Shown: positions 51,883 to 61,219, counted from the first letter of the stretch. The stretch: 64,000 bases of DNA from DAOVVL01 sp965603095 (GCA_965603095.1 CBFDBQ010000002.1:1-64000), one strand, 5' to 3'. The notes: generated by a model from the sequence alone, not told the origin. Numbers and translations: made by a program.

Positions 51883-52803
51883 TTATGACGCAAATTCTTC
51901 TATGCGGTAGCCCTGGGCAAATAACGCCCCGATTAAATCTGAATGATCAAGTCTGCCACTAGCAGCATCTGCGGCAATTGGGTGGGCGTGAAAAGCAATG
52001 CCAAGCCCCGCCGCGCCCAACATAGGAACATCGTTAGCGCCATCGCCAATGGAAAGGGTGTCGTCTAATGATAGTTTTTTCTTTGCTGTGCTTTCTAACA
52101 ATACTTTTAGCTTTGCATCTTTGCCCAGTATCGGTTCCATGACCTCACCCGTCAGCTTGCCGTTTTTTATGCCCAGCCTGTTGCCGTATGATTTATCAAA
52201 ACCAACCTCATCTCGAATTTTATCGGTAAAATAAGCAAACCCACCTGAAACTAAAATTGTATGGGCCCCATTTGCTTTCATTGTTTGGACAAGGGTTTTT
52301 GCCCCATTGGTTAATTTTACCCGCTTCATTGTTTTTTCCAGAGCATCTTCATCAAGACCTTTTAGCATTAATACTCTGGCCTTCACCGCTTCTTCAAAGC
52401 CCACTTCGCCCTGCATGGCGCGCTGGGTTATTTTGGCAATTTTATCTTTAAGTCCGGCAAAATCGGCCAGCTCATCAAGCGTTTCAGACGTTACTATTGT
52501 GGAATCCATATCGGCTATCAGAATTTTTTTTCTTCGCCCGGCAGTATTTCCTGCGATAACATCGATGGTTACTGGGCCTTTTTCATCAATTGCCGCGCGG
52601 GCCGATGCTACCGCTTGTTGGGCAGCAAGCCCGGAAAATGCTATATCACAGGCTTTAGATGGGGCTAGCCAGTCAGGAGGTGCGGTTTCTGCGCCCAAAT
52701 GGTTGAACGCATTTCTAACGCGCTGAACAATGGCGTCAGATATTTTAATTCGTCCAGGTGGTGCTATAATTGTTAAAACGAGGTCCATATTGTTAAAAGC
52801 CAT
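51883..52803 (-). CDS. serB: Phosphoserine phosphatase
   Basis: Last step of serine synthesis, removing phosphate from phosphoserine. HAD-superfamily protein of 306 residues with an N-terminal ACT-like extension (1-85) as in many SerB proteins. Motif I IADMDSTIV with nucleophile Asp98, motif II VSGGFAYFT, Lys in KLKVL, and motif IV IGDGANDVPML. ATG 52803 gives the full frame; an inner ATG at 52788 is also possible. Either start overlaps or abuts the divergent miaA start, so promoters must lie inside coding sequence. Confidence 0.93.
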   Translation of the reverse strand: MAFNNMDLVLTIIAPPGRIKISDAIVQRVRNAFNHLGAETAPPDWLAPSKACDIAFSGLAAQQAVASARAAIDEKGPVTIDVIAGNTAGRRKKILIADMDSTIVTSETLDELADFAGLKDKIAKITQRAMQGEVGFEEAVKARVLMLKGLDEDALEKTMKRVKLTNGAKTLVQTMKANGAHTILVSGGFAYFTDKIRDEVGFDKSYGNRLGIKNGKLTGEVMEPILGKDAKLKVLLESTAKKKLSLDDTLSIGDGANDVPMLGAAGLGIAFHAHPIAADAASGRLDHSDLIGALFAQGYRIEEFAS

Positions 52804-53755
52804 ACCAATAAAAAATTATAAAGCATTAATAATTGCTGGGCCTACGGCCAGCGGTAAATCATCCCTAGCATTGGATATAGCAGAAAAGTATCCATCTACC
52901 ATAATCAATGCTGATTCCCAGCAGGTCTATAAAGAGCTTTCAATTATTAGCGCAAGGCCAATAGCCGATGATGAGGCCCGTTGCCCGCATAAATTATTTG
53001 GCATCCTTTCAGCATCCGAGGTTTGCTCGGCCGGACGTTGGCTGGAGTTAGCAAAAATTGAAATTGAACAATCATTGGCAGGCGGCCGCATTCCCTTGTT
53101 GGTTGGTGGTACCGGGCTATACTTGAAAGCCCTAACCGAAGGGCTATCGCCAATTCCCGAAGTCGACCCCGATATTCGCCACAAATCCCGCGCCCTGTGG
53201 GATGGGGCAGATGAGGGTGAATTCATTGCCAAGTTGGCTGAAATTGACCCCATAAGTGCCGCAAGCATTGCACCGACCGATTCCCAGCGCCTGATAAGGG
53301 CTTATGAGGTATCACTTTCAACCGGCAGGCCATTTTCTGATTGGCGAAATGAACCAAAGAAGGCGGTTTTCCCACATATGGATTTTGCCACCATTCAGCT
53401 ATTGCCCGAACGCGACACCCTTTATGCCGCCATCAACGCCCGGTTCGATAAAATGGTGAATAGCGGCGCATTGGACGAGGTCAAAAACCTTTTAAAGCTG
53501 GGGCTAGACAGTGATTTACCGGCCATGAAGGCACTGGGCGTGCCCGAGCTGGCGGCCCATATCAGGGGTGAATTGAGCATAGAGGAGGCCATGGAAAAGG
53601 CCAAAACCGCATCTCGCAATTATGCCAAGCGCCAGCTTACCTGGGCGCGCCATCAAATGGGCGACGGGGTGTTGACGGTCGCGCAATATTCGGAAAGCTC
53701 AAGGGGTAAAATCTTTTCATTTATTGGCGAGTTTCTGTTGACCGAAAATCCCTAA
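52790..53755 (+). CDS. miaA: tRNA dimethylallyltransferase
   Basis: Adds a dimethylallyl group to A37 of tRNAs that read UNN codons. 321 residues from the TTG at 52790: P-loop IAGPTASGKSSLA, NADSQQVYKEL, and LVGGTGLYLKAL for substrate binding, SRNYAKRQLTWARHQ at the C-terminus. GAGG stands seven bases before this TTG, which makes it the better start; an in-frame ATG at 52730 would add 20 residues antisense to serB. No hfq gene follows. Confidence 0.93.
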   Translation: MLKAIPIKNYKALIIAGPTASGKSSLALDIAEKYPSTIINADSQQVYKELSIISARPIADDEARCPHKLFGILSASEVCSAGRWLELAKIEIEQSLAGGRIPLLVGGTGLYLKALTEGLSPIPEVDPDIRHKSRALWDGADEGEFIAKLAEIDPISAASIAPTDSQRLIRAYEVSLSTGRPFSDWRNEPKKAVFPHMDFATIQLLPERDTLYAAINARFDKMVNSGALDEVKNLLKLGLDSDLPAMKALGVPELAAHIRGELSIEEAMEKAKTASRNYAKRQLTWARHQMGDGVLTVAQYSESSRGKIFSFIGEFLLTENP

Positions 53756-53848
53756 AGGGCTAGTTTGCGCGTCTTATCCGGGCCCGCCCCATGGGGTGTG
53801 GCCCAATTGCGTTTTTAAGACAAAATGACCTATTTTAAGGAAAGAACC

Positions 53849-55612
53849 ATGGCAGACAAACAGATGAACGGCGCTGAAATACTGATCAAGGCATTGCACG
53901 ATCAAAGCGTTGATGTTGTCTTCGGCTATCCCGGTGGTGCGGTTCTTCCTATTTATGATGCTATTTTTCAACAAAATAAAATGCGTCATATTTTGGTTCG
54001 CCAAGAAGGCGGCGCAGTTCATGCCGCCGAAGGCTATGCCAGATCAACCGGCAAGGTTGGTTGCGTTTTGGTAACATCGGGCCCCGGTGCGACCAATGCG
54101 GTTACTGGGTTGTTGGATGCAATGCTCGATTCAATTCCTATGGTTTGCATTACCGGTCAGGTGCCAACGCACCTTATCGGCAATGATGCATTCCAAGAAG
54201 CAGACACAACCGGCATAACCCGGCCATGTACCAAACATAACTATCTGGTGAAAGACATTAAAGATCTTGCCCGCATAGTGCACGAAGCATTTCACGTTGC
54301 CAGTTCTGGCCGGCCCGGCCCGGTTGTTATTGACCTGCCCAAAGATGTGCAAATGGCTCTTGGCGATTATGTTCCGAAATCAAAAGTTGTTCATAAAAGC
54401 TATAACCCACAGGTTAAAGGCGACACCGCAAAAATCAAAGAAGCGGTAAAAATGTTGGCGGGCGCTAAAAAGCCAATAATTTATGCGGGTGGTGGGGTTA
54501 TTAATTCCGGCCCCGGTGCATCGCAATTGCTGACCCAGCTTGCGCACCTTACAGAATCTCCGTTGACGCTGACGTTAATGGGGCTTGGTGCGTTTCCGGC
54601 ATCTGATAAACAGTTTCTAGGCATGCTTGGCATGCACGGAACCTATGAAGCAAACATGGCTATGCACGATTGCGACGTTATGTTGTGCATTGGCGCACGC
54701 TTTGATGATCGCATAACCGGCAGGCTCGATGCGTTTAGCCCTAATTCTAAAAAAATCCACATTGATATTGATCCAAGCTCAATAAACAAAAGCGTTATGG
54801 TTGATATTCCTGTTATTGGCGATGTTGCACATGTGTTGGAAGATTTCATAAAAATATGGAAAACCAGCCAGTCGAAAATTGATGGCAAAGCATTAAAATC
54901 GTGGTGGAAAGAAATTGATGCTTGGCGGGCCAAGAAATGCTTTTCATACCGTGATGATAAAAAAACCATCATGCCGCAATATGCTATCGAGCGTTTGTAC
55001 GAGCTGACAAAAGACCGCAAGGATGTGTTCATCACCACCGAGGTCGGCCAGCACCAAATGTGGGCAGCCCAGCATTTCAAATTTGAGCGTCCTAATCATT
55101 TCATGACATCGGGTGGCCTTGGCACCATGGGCTATGGTTTGCCTGCCGCCATGGGTGTACAGATTGCGCACCCGGATGCATTGGTTGTTGATATTGCGGG
55201 CGAGGCATCAATTTTGATGAACATTCAAGAGCTTTCAGCCATTGCCCAGTACCGCTTGCCGGTTAAGGTATTTATTTTGAATAACCAATACATGGGCATG
55301 GTTCGCCAATGGCAGGAGCTTCTACACGGTTCACGCTATTCCGAAAGCTACATGGAAAGCCTGCCTGATTTTGTAAAACTGGCCGAAAGTTTTGGCGGCA
55401 AGGGTTTGCGCGCAACCAAGCCCGCCGAACTTGATGGCGTAATTACAGAAATGATGGAAAGCGACACCTTTGTTGTTGCCGATATTTGTGTCGATCAAAA
55501 CGAAAACGTTTTCCCAATGATACCATCGGGCGCGGCGCATAACGAAATGTTGCTTGGCCCCGACGACAAGGCAGAAAAACCAGTTTCAGAAGAAGGCATG
55601 GTGTTGGTTTAG
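53849..55612 (+). CDS. ilvB: Acetolactate synthase, large subunit
   Basis: First common step of valine, leucine and isoleucine synthesis: condensation of pyruvate using thiamine diphosphate. 587 residues, with FGYPGGAVLPIYDA and catalytic Glu53 in VRQEGGAVHAAEGYA, FAD-binding middle domain (GMHGTYEANMAMHDCD, GARFDDRITG), and the ThDP motif around GEASILMN to NNQYMGMVRQWQ. AAGGAAAG stands before the ATG at 53849; an upstream ATG at 53825 is in frame. It leads ilvB-ilvH-ilvC. Confidence 0.95.
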   Translation: MADKQMNGAEILIKALHDQSVDVVFGYPGGAVLPIYDAIFQQNKMRHILVRQEGGAVHAAEGYARSTGKVGCVLVTSGPGATNAVTGLLDAMLDSIPMVCITGQVPTHLIGNDAFQEADTTGITRPCTKHNYLVKDIKDLARIVHEAFHVASSGRPGPVVIDLPKDVQMALGDYVPKSKVVHKSYNPQVKGDTAKIKEAVKMLAGAKKPIIYAGGGVINSGPGASQLLTQLAHLTESPLTLTLMGLGAFPASDKQFLGMLGMHGTYEANMAMHDCDVMLCIGARFDDRITGRLDAFSPNSKKIHIDIDPSSINKSVMVDIPVIGDVAHVLEDFIKIWKTSQSKIDGKALKSWWKEIDAWRAKKCFSYRDDKKTIMPQYAIERLYELTKDRKDVFITTEVGQHQMWAAQHFKFERPNHFMTSGGLGTMGYGLPAAMGVQIAHPDALVVDIAGEASILMNIQELSAIAQYRLPVKVFILNNQYMGMVRQWQELLHGSRYSESYMESLPDFVKLAESFGGKGLRATKPAELDGVITEMMESDTFVVADICVDQNENVFPMIPSGAAHNEMLLGPDDKAEKPVSEEGMVLV

Positions 55613-55643
55613 ACCAGCCATCATCACCCAAAGGAATAAAAAA

Positions 55644-56153
55644 GTGCAACAAGAACCAATAAACAGCCACACTATTTCCGTACTGGTCGATAATGAACCG
55701 GGCGTATTGGCACGTGTAATTGGCCTGTTTTCAGGCCGTGGTTATAACATTGAAAGCCTGACCGTGGCCGAAACCCGGCACAAGCGCGGGCTTTCGCGCA
55801 TTACTGTTGTTACCACCGGAACCGCCATGATTATTGAGCAAATAAAAGCCCAGCTTGGCCGTTTGGTGCCAATACATTCGGTTGCCGATCTAACCCTTGA
55901 CGGCCCTTCGGTTGAGCGCGAAGTTGCATTGGTAAAGGTTGTCGGTACCGGCGAACACCGGGTTGAGGCGCTAAGGATTGCAGATATTTTCCGCGCCCGC
56001 GTGGTAGATAGCTCTAACGAAAGCTTTGTTTTTGAAATAGTAGGCGATACCGGAAAGCTAGACGCATTCGCCGAATTAATGAAACCACTGGGATTGGTTG
56101 ATTTATCGCGCTCCGGCGTTGTTGCAATATCTCGTGGAACCCAATCACTTTAA
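55644..56153 (+). CDS. ilvH: Acetolactate synthase, small (regulatory) subunit
   Basis: Regulatory ACT-domain subunit that gives valine feedback control. 169 residues from a GTG at 55644 preceded by AAGGAA; the frame runs upstream into ilvB but the family starts here (SHTISVLVDNEPGVLARVIGLFSGRGYNIESLTV). The C-terminal half (VEREVALVKV to FVFEIVGDTGKLDAF) is the second ferredoxin-like domain. Follows ilvB by 31 bases. Confidence 0.94.
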   Translation: MQQEPINSHTISVLVDNEPGVLARVIGLFSGRGYNIESLTVAETRHKRGLSRITVVTTGTAMIIEQIKAQLGRLVPIHSVADLTLDGPSVEREVALVKVVGTGEHRVEALRIADIFRARVVDSSNESFVFEIVGDTGKLDAFAELMKPLGLVDLSRSGVVAISRGTQSL

Positions 56154-56194
56154 CCATTTATAATTGACCCCAAACTTTTAAGGAAACTAATCAA

Positions 56195-57214
56195 ATGCGT
56201 GTCTATTACGATCAGGATGCTGATGTAAAACTCATCAAAGGCAAGAAAGTTGCCATCGTCGGTTACGGCAGTCAGGGCCATGCCCATGCGCTTAACCTTC
56301 GCGATAGCGGCGTCAAAGACGTATGCGTTGCGTTGCGCGAAAGCTCAACCTCGCGCAAAAAAGCCGAAGGCGAAGGCATCAAATGCATGACCCCGGCCGA
56401 AGCTGGTGCTTGGGCTGATGTTGTTATGATGCTTGTTCCCGATGAACTTCAGGCTGACCTTTATTATGCCGACCTTGTTGGCACAATGAAAAAAGGTTCG
56501 GCATTGGTTTTTGCCCATGGTCTTAATGTTCATTTCAATTTAATCGAACCACGCGAAGACCTTGACGTGTTCATGATTGCACCAAAAGGCCCCGGTCATA
56601 CGGTTCGCGGTGAATACCAAAAAGGTGGCGGTGTTCCATGTTTGGTTGCGGTTCATCAGAACCCATCGGGCAATGCGCTTGAAATTGCACTATCGTACGC
56701 TTCTGCCATTGGCGGTGGACGAAGCGGCGTTATTGAAACCACCTTCAAGGAAGAATGTGAAACCGATTTGTTCGGCGAACAGGTTGTTCTTTGCGGTGGC
56801 CTGACCGAACTTATCAGAAACGGTTATGAAACTTTGACCGAAGCTGGTTATGCACCGGAAATGGCATATTTTGAATGTATGCACGAAGTAAAATTGATTG
56901 TCGATTTGATGTACGAAGGCGGCATGGCCAACATGCGTTATTCAATTTCCAACACCGCCGAATATGGCGATTATGTTACCGGGCCGCGTATCATTACATC
57001 TGATACCAAGAAAGAAATGAAACGTGTGTTGGACGATATTCAATCAGGTCGCTTTACTCGCGATTGGATGCTTGAATGCAAAGCTGGCCAGCCAAGCTTT
57101 AAAGCAACGCGCAGGCGCAATGCCGAACACGGCATCGAAGAAGTTGGTGAAAAACTTCGCGCCATGATGCCATGGATTGCTAAAAATCAGTTGGTTGATA
57201 AAGATAAGAACTAA
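56195..57214 (+). CDS. ilvC: Ketol-acid reductoisomerase, class I
   Basis: Second step of branched-chain amino-acid synthesis, NADPH and Mg dependent. 339 residues, the short class I form. Rossmann motif GYGSQGHAHALNLRDSG near 22-38, RESSTSRKKAEGEG loop consistent with NADPH, FAHGLNVHF, KGPGHTVRGEY, and the C-terminal knotted domain (DLFGEQVVLCGGLTELI, SNTAEYGDY). AAGGAA precedes the ATG. Confidence 0.97.
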   Translation: MRVYYDQDADVKLIKGKKVAIVGYGSQGHAHALNLRDSGVKDVCVALRESSTSRKKAEGEGIKCMTPAEAGAWADVVMMLVPDELQADLYYADLVGTMKKGSALVFAHGLNVHFNLIEPREDLDVFMIAPKGPGHTVRGEYQKGGGVPCLVAVHQNPSGNALEIALSYASAIGGGRSGVIETTFKEECETDLFGEQVVLCGGLTELIRNGYETLTEAGYAPEMAYFECMHEVKLIVDLMYEGGMANMRYSISNTAEYGDYVTGPRIITSDTKKEMKRVLDDIQSGRFTRDWMLECKAGQPSFKATRRRNAEHGIEEVGEKLRAMMPWIAKNQLVDKDKN

Positions 57215-57224
57215 GTTCTTTTTA

Positions 57225-57266
57225 AAGAATGCCGCATAAGCGGCGGCGACCACTTGGTCGCTTAGT
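57225..57266 (+). repeat. REP-like two-hairpin repeat, copy C
   Basis: 42 bp; hairpins GCCGC-ATAA-GCGGC and GCGACC-ACTT-GGTCGC. It lies 10 bases after the ilvC stop and just before the terminator. Confidence 0.8.
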
Positions 57267-57272
57267 TAAATT

Positions 57273-57308
57273 AAAGGCGGGGCCGTTTATATGGCTCCGC
57301 CTTTTTTT
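57273..57308 (+). terminator. Intrinsic terminator of ilvBHC
   Basis: AAAGGCGG (57273-57280) pairs with CCGCCTTT (57297-57304), followed by a T-run; an inner GGCC/GGCT pairing helps. Confidence 0.85.
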
Positions 57309-57322
57309 GTTTAATTTAAAAA

Positions 57323-57823
57323 TTAATTACCGATGGTTTTTTTAAAGGTCTCAAACGAGCCTACCCAGAACCATGCAACCTTGCCGTCGGGCGCTTCAAC
57401 CCCAACGGTTCGGTGTTTCATTCCCACCCTAAATGAATATATGGGCAGGGATTTATGGATTTGCTTGAAACGCAATCCCGGTGTGTTATGGCTTTCGCGC
57501 CATAGTTTATAATTTTTTTCCGCCAGTTTTTTTACATCTTCGGGCAGATCTTCAAAGGTATCCCAATAGGCTCCTTCGCGCAGAACATTATCCATGTTCA
57601 GCGATACAAATTTCATCGCCAACTTGTCGGCTATTTTTGTGTATTCCTTTAGCGCCTTGCCGGCGGAATCTTCTAGCCATTCCTGCGCCCGGTCGCTGGA
57701 TATAATATTATCCCATTCGGTTTTGTCTTCGACCCGCTCTATTATTTCCCAGGCGATGCGCTCGCGCTCTTGTTCGGGCAGCGTTTTTAGCGCCTTAAAA
57801 GCCCTGTCCAGCACCTCTCCCAT
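57323..57823 (-). CDS. Fused antitoxin-toxin-like protein (RelE/ParE-type C-terminus)
   Basis: 166-residue soluble protein made of two parts that normally come as separate genes. Residues 1-72 (VLDRAFKALKTLPEQERERIAWEII, WDNIISSDRAQEWLEDSAGKALKEY) look like the antitoxins whose cognate toxins are RelE-like. Residues 86-166 (YWDTFEDLPEDVKKLAEKNYKLWRE, GLRFKQI, YSFRVGMKHRTVGVE, WFWVGSFETF) look like that toxin type. The frame is continuous and the inner Met77 has no ribosome binding site. It may be a self-inhibited fusion or a domesticated regulator. Confidence 0.7.
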   Translation of the reverse strand: MGEVLDRAFKALKTLPEQERERIAWEIIERVEDKTEWDNIISSDRAQEWLEDSAGKALKEYTKIADKLAMKFVSLNMDNVLREGAYWDTFEDLPEDVKKLAEKNYKLWRESHNTPGLRFKQIHKSLPIYSFRVGMKHRTVGVEAPDGKVAWFWVGSFETFKKTIGN

Positions 57824-57931
57824 GGTAAAATCCTTATTGTTAAAAGCGTGTGAAATCCTTGCCCAGAATGTACGCCAAATGGAAGGGTTGGTGCAAATGG
57901 CTCAAAAAACCGTCATAAACGCCAATAAATA

Positions 57932-57965
57932 TTGACAAAGCAGGGGTCTGGCTGTCTTTATGGTA
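57932..57965 (+). promoter_or_regulatory. Weak promoter candidate before small gene
   Basis: TTGACA at 57932-57937 lies about 75 bases before the small gene; a -10 (TCTTTA at 17 bases or TATGGT at 21) is poor. Confidence 0.3.
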
Positions 57966-58012
57966 GGGCAAATAAGGTCGAAAGCGGTCTTATGCTTGAA
58001 AAAGGGTAATTT

Positions 58013-58168
58013 ATGCCAAGAAAAAGCGCCATTGCTAGGGCTAAAGCCCAATCCAAAGCAATAGCCGCCACCCAGACGGGTGAGCAGGGCGCTGGTGCAT
58101 GGTTATTGCTTGGCACCCTTTCGCTTCTACTTCTATCAGCCGGGGAACTGCTGCTTAGGAACCTCTGA
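58013..58168 (+). CDS. Small membrane protein, 51 aa
   Basis: Frame with a good AAGGG six bases before the ATG. The product has a basic, Ala-rich start (MPRKSAIARAKAQSK) and one hydrophobic segment near residues 30-43 (WLLLGTLSLLLLSAG). It is likely a single-span inner-membrane protein. No family recognised. It lies between the toxin-antitoxin-like gene and leuA. Confidence 0.55.
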   Translation: MPRKSAIARAKAQSKAIAATQTGEQGAGAWLLLGTLSLLLLSAGELLLRNL

Positions 58169-58293
58169 CGTCTACGGTCAATTTTTTATAAAAGGCTGGT
58201 GATGTGCAGGGGAAAAGGAAAAACAAACCTTTCGTGCAATAGACATTAATAAATTGCATGTTCCAAACAAGCAGTTTCAAGGACTTAAATCAA

Positions 58294-59847
58294 ATGACTA
58301 ATACCAAAAAAAACCGAATTGTAATTTTCGATACAACCTTGCGTGATGGCGAGCAATCGCCGGGCGCCTCCATGAACTTGGATGAAAAGTTGCGTATTGC
58401 GCTTTTGCTCGAGGAAATGGGCGTTGATATAATTGAGGCCGGTTTCCCCATAGCATCAGAAGGTGATTTCGAGGCGGTAAATGAAATAGCCAAGGTGGTT
58501 AAAAATTCAACCGTCTGTGGTTTGGCGCGTGCCACCCGTGGCGATATTGAACGTTGTGCCGATGCCATAAAACCTGCTGAACGTTCACGCATTCATACTT
58601 TTATTTCCACTAGCCCACTGCACATGAAATACAAATTGCAGATGGAGCCGGAAAAAGTTTTGGAAAAAGTAACCGAAAGCGTGACGTTGGCGCGTAACTT
58701 CACCGATGATGTTGAATGGTCAGCCGAAGACGGTTCACGCACCGAGCGTGATTTTCTGTGCCGTTGTGTTGAGGCCGCGATTGATGCTGGCGCTACCACC
58801 ATCAACATTCCAGATACCGTCGGTTATGCAATTCCAGTAGAATTTGCCAATCTTATAAGTCACGTTATGAACAATGTCCTCAATATGGATAAAGCCATTA
58901 TTTCGGTTCATTGTCATAATGATTTAGGCTTGGCGGTTGCCAATTCGTTGGCCGCGGTCAGCGTCGGCGCAAGGCAGGTTGAATGCACAATAAACGGTCT
59001 GGGTGAACGGGCCGGAAACGCTGCCATGGAAGAAGTCGTAATGGCACTTAAAACCAGAAACGATTTAATGCCATATACCACCGGTATTAAAACCGAAAAT
59101 ATAACCAAGGCATCGCGGCTGGTTTCAACGATTACTGGATTTAACGTGCAACCGAACAAGGCGATTGTCGGAAAGAACGCTTTTGCCCATGAAAGCGGTA
59201 TTCATCAGGACGGAATGCTTAAGCACGCCGGAACCTATGAAATAATGACACCTGAATCCGTGGGCTTAACCGAGTCAAAATTGGTCATGGGTAAACATTC
59301 TGGCCGTCATGCGTTCAACGATAAATTGAAAGATATGGGTTATGATCTTGGCGATAATGCGCTGGAAGATGCATTCGTGCGTTTCAAAGATTTAGCCGAT
59401 AAGAAAAAAGAGGTATTTGACGAGGATATAATAGCCTTGGTCGATGACGAAATTTTCCGCGCCAATGACCGCATTTCCATGGTGGCGTTGGAAATACTCT
59501 GCGGTACGGCTCACAATCCGCCCAAAGCCAGCCTCGAAATGAACGTTGATGGCGAGGTAAAATCATGCAATTCCACTGGTGATGGGCCTGTGGATGCGGC
59601 ATTTAATGCGGTCAAAGAGCTATTCCCCCATGAGGCCAGATTACAGCTTTATCAGGTTCAAGCGGTAACTGGCGGAACCGATGCCCAGGCCGAGGTCACC
59701 GTTAGGCTAGAGGAAAAAGGCCGTAGCGTTAACGGACAGGCGGCTGACACCGATACCATGGTGGCCAGCGTCAAGGCCTATATCAATGCGCTTAATAAGC
59801 TTTTGCTAAAGCGTGAAAAATCGGCCCCGTCTGCGCTTTCGGTCTAG
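58294..59847 (+). CDS. leuA: 2-isopropylmalate synthase
   Basis: Commits carbon to leucine synthesis by joining acetyl-CoA and 2-oxoisovalerate. 517 residues, full-length LeuA1 type: FDTTLRDGEQSPGASM at the start, HCHNDLGLAVANSLAAV, and GLGERAGNAAMEEV, a metal-binding His pair in HCHND, and the C-terminal LeuA dimer/regulatory domain (about 390-510) for leucine feedback. ATG 58294 starts the family core; AAGGAC stands 11 bases before. It follows the ilv genes but has a separate leader. Confidence 0.95.
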   Translation: MTNTKKNRIVIFDTTLRDGEQSPGASMNLDEKLRIALLLEEMGVDIIEAGFPIASEGDFEAVNEIAKVVKNSTVCGLARATRGDIERCADAIKPAERSRIHTFISTSPLHMKYKLQMEPEKVLEKVTESVTLARNFTDDVEWSAEDGSRTERDFLCRCVEAAIDAGATTINIPDTVGYAIPVEFANLISHVMNNVLNMDKAIISVHCHNDLGLAVANSLAAVSVGARQVECTINGLGERAGNAAMEEVVMALKTRNDLMPYTTGIKTENITKASRLVSTITGFNVQPNKAIVGKNAFAHESGIHQDGMLKHAGTYEIMTPESVGLTESKLVMGKHSGRHAFNDKLKDMGYDLGDNALEDAFVRFKDLADKKKEVFDEDIIALVDDEIFRANDRISMVALEILCGTAHNPPKASLEMNVDGEVKSCNSTGDGPVDAAFNAVKELFPHEARLQLYQVQAVTGGTDAQAEVTVRLEEKGRSVNGQAADTDTMVASVKAYINALNKLLLKREKSAPSALSV

Positions 59848-59961
59848 TAATTGTCGGGCTTGGGCCTGTATAAATAACGTGTATAAAGGGCATATCGGAT
59901 TCGCATATCCGGCCACGTATTGGGCCTTAATGTAAACAATAGAATTGGTGGATTTTAAGTA

Positions 59962-61002
59962 ATGTTTTCGTCTCTTTTTGGTTTTCTTTCGGCAGATATG
60001 GCCATTGATTTAGGTACTGCAAACACCCTTGTTTTCGTCAAGGGCAAAGGCATCGTGCTTAACGAGCCTTCGGTTGTGGCAATAACTGAATTCAAAGGTA
60101 AAAAACAGGTGCTTGCTGTTGGCAACGAAGCCAAGCAAATGCTAGGCCGCACGCCGGGTGATATTCAGGCAATTCGTCCGTTACGTGATGGCGTCATTGC
60201 CGATTTTGAAGTCGCCGAAGAAATGATAAAATACTTTATTCGCAAGGTTCACAATCGCCGTAGTTTTGCCAGCCCAATGGTTGTGGTTTGTGTGCCATCA
60301 GGCTCAACTGCTGTTGAACGTCGCGCTATTCAAGAATCTGCTGAAAGTGCGGGCGCACGTAAGGTATTTTTAATCGAAGAACCTATGGCGGCTGCCATTG
60401 GTGCCGGTCTTCCGGTTACCGAGCCAACTGGCTCAATGGTTGTTGATATTGGCGGCGGCACCACCGAGGTTGCCGTTCTTTCACTTGGCGGTATTGTTTA
60501 TGCGCGTTCAGTTCGGGTTGGTGGCGATAAAATGGATGAAGCCATTATCGCTTATATTCGTCGCAATCATAACTTACTTGTGGGTGAAGCATCTGCCGCA
60601 CGCATAAAAGAAACCATTGGTTCGGCTTGCCCACCAGAAGAAGGCGATGGCCGGACTATGGAAATAAAAGGTCGCGATCTTATGAATGGTGTTCCGAAAG
60701 AACTTATTATTTCAGAACGTCAAATCGCAGAAAGTTTGGCCGAACCTGTTGGCGCAATTATTGAAGCGGTAAAAGTTGCGCTAGAACATACCGCTCCGGA
60801 ATTAGCCGCAGATATAGTTGATAAAGGTATTGTTTTAACCGGTGGTGGCGCGCTTTTGGGCAATATTGATTATGTTCTCAGGCACGCTACGGGTCTGCCG
60901 GTTTCCATTGGTGATGACCCGCTTTCATGCGTGGTTTTGGGAACGGGCCGTGCGCTGGAAGAAATGAAAAAACTCAGAAATGTGCTAACAACTATGTATT
61001 AA
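59962..61002 (+). CDS. mreB: Rod-shape protein MreB
   Basis: Actin-like cytoskeletal protein that directs side-wall synthesis. 346 residues: phosphate-1 motif AIDLGTANTLVFV near 14-26, connect and phosphate-2 VVDIGGGTTEVAV, EEPMAAAIGAG, and adenosine motif GIVLTGGGALLGNID. The N-terminal amphipathic stretch (MFSSLFGFLS) fits membrane attachment. It leads mreBCD-mrdA, with a 217-base gap before mreC. Confidence 0.97.
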   Translation: MFSSLFGFLSADMAIDLGTANTLVFVKGKGIVLNEPSVVAITEFKGKKQVLAVGNEAKQMLGRTPGDIQAIRPLRDGVIADFEVAEEMIKYFIRKVHNRRSFASPMVVVCVPSGSTAVERRAIQESAESAGARKVFLIEEPMAAAIGAGLPVTEPTGSMVVDIGGGTTEVAVLSLGGIVYARSVRVGGDKMDEAIIAYIRRNHNLLVGEASAARIKETIGSACPPEEGDGRTMEIKGRDLMNGVPKELIISERQIAESLAEPVGAIIEAVKVALEHTAPELAADIVDKGIVLTGGGALLGNIDYVLRHATGLPVSIGDDPLSCVVLGTGRALEEMKKLRNVLTTMY

Positions 61003-61219
61003 GCGGTTTTTTTAGCTTTATTTCACGTCTAATTACCCCTTGGTCACCTCTAACCGCCCATGGCCACCTATAACTATCGGCAATTATTGCGTTTTTTTTC
61101 GGTTAATCTATATTAACCCTAGTCCGGGCATAGTGTTTGCTCGGGTTTTCCATTGCTAGAGTACCCGCATTTAAACCTTGGTGGTTTTGGGATTTTCCCA
61201 TGGAGAGCGGGGGAAAAAT

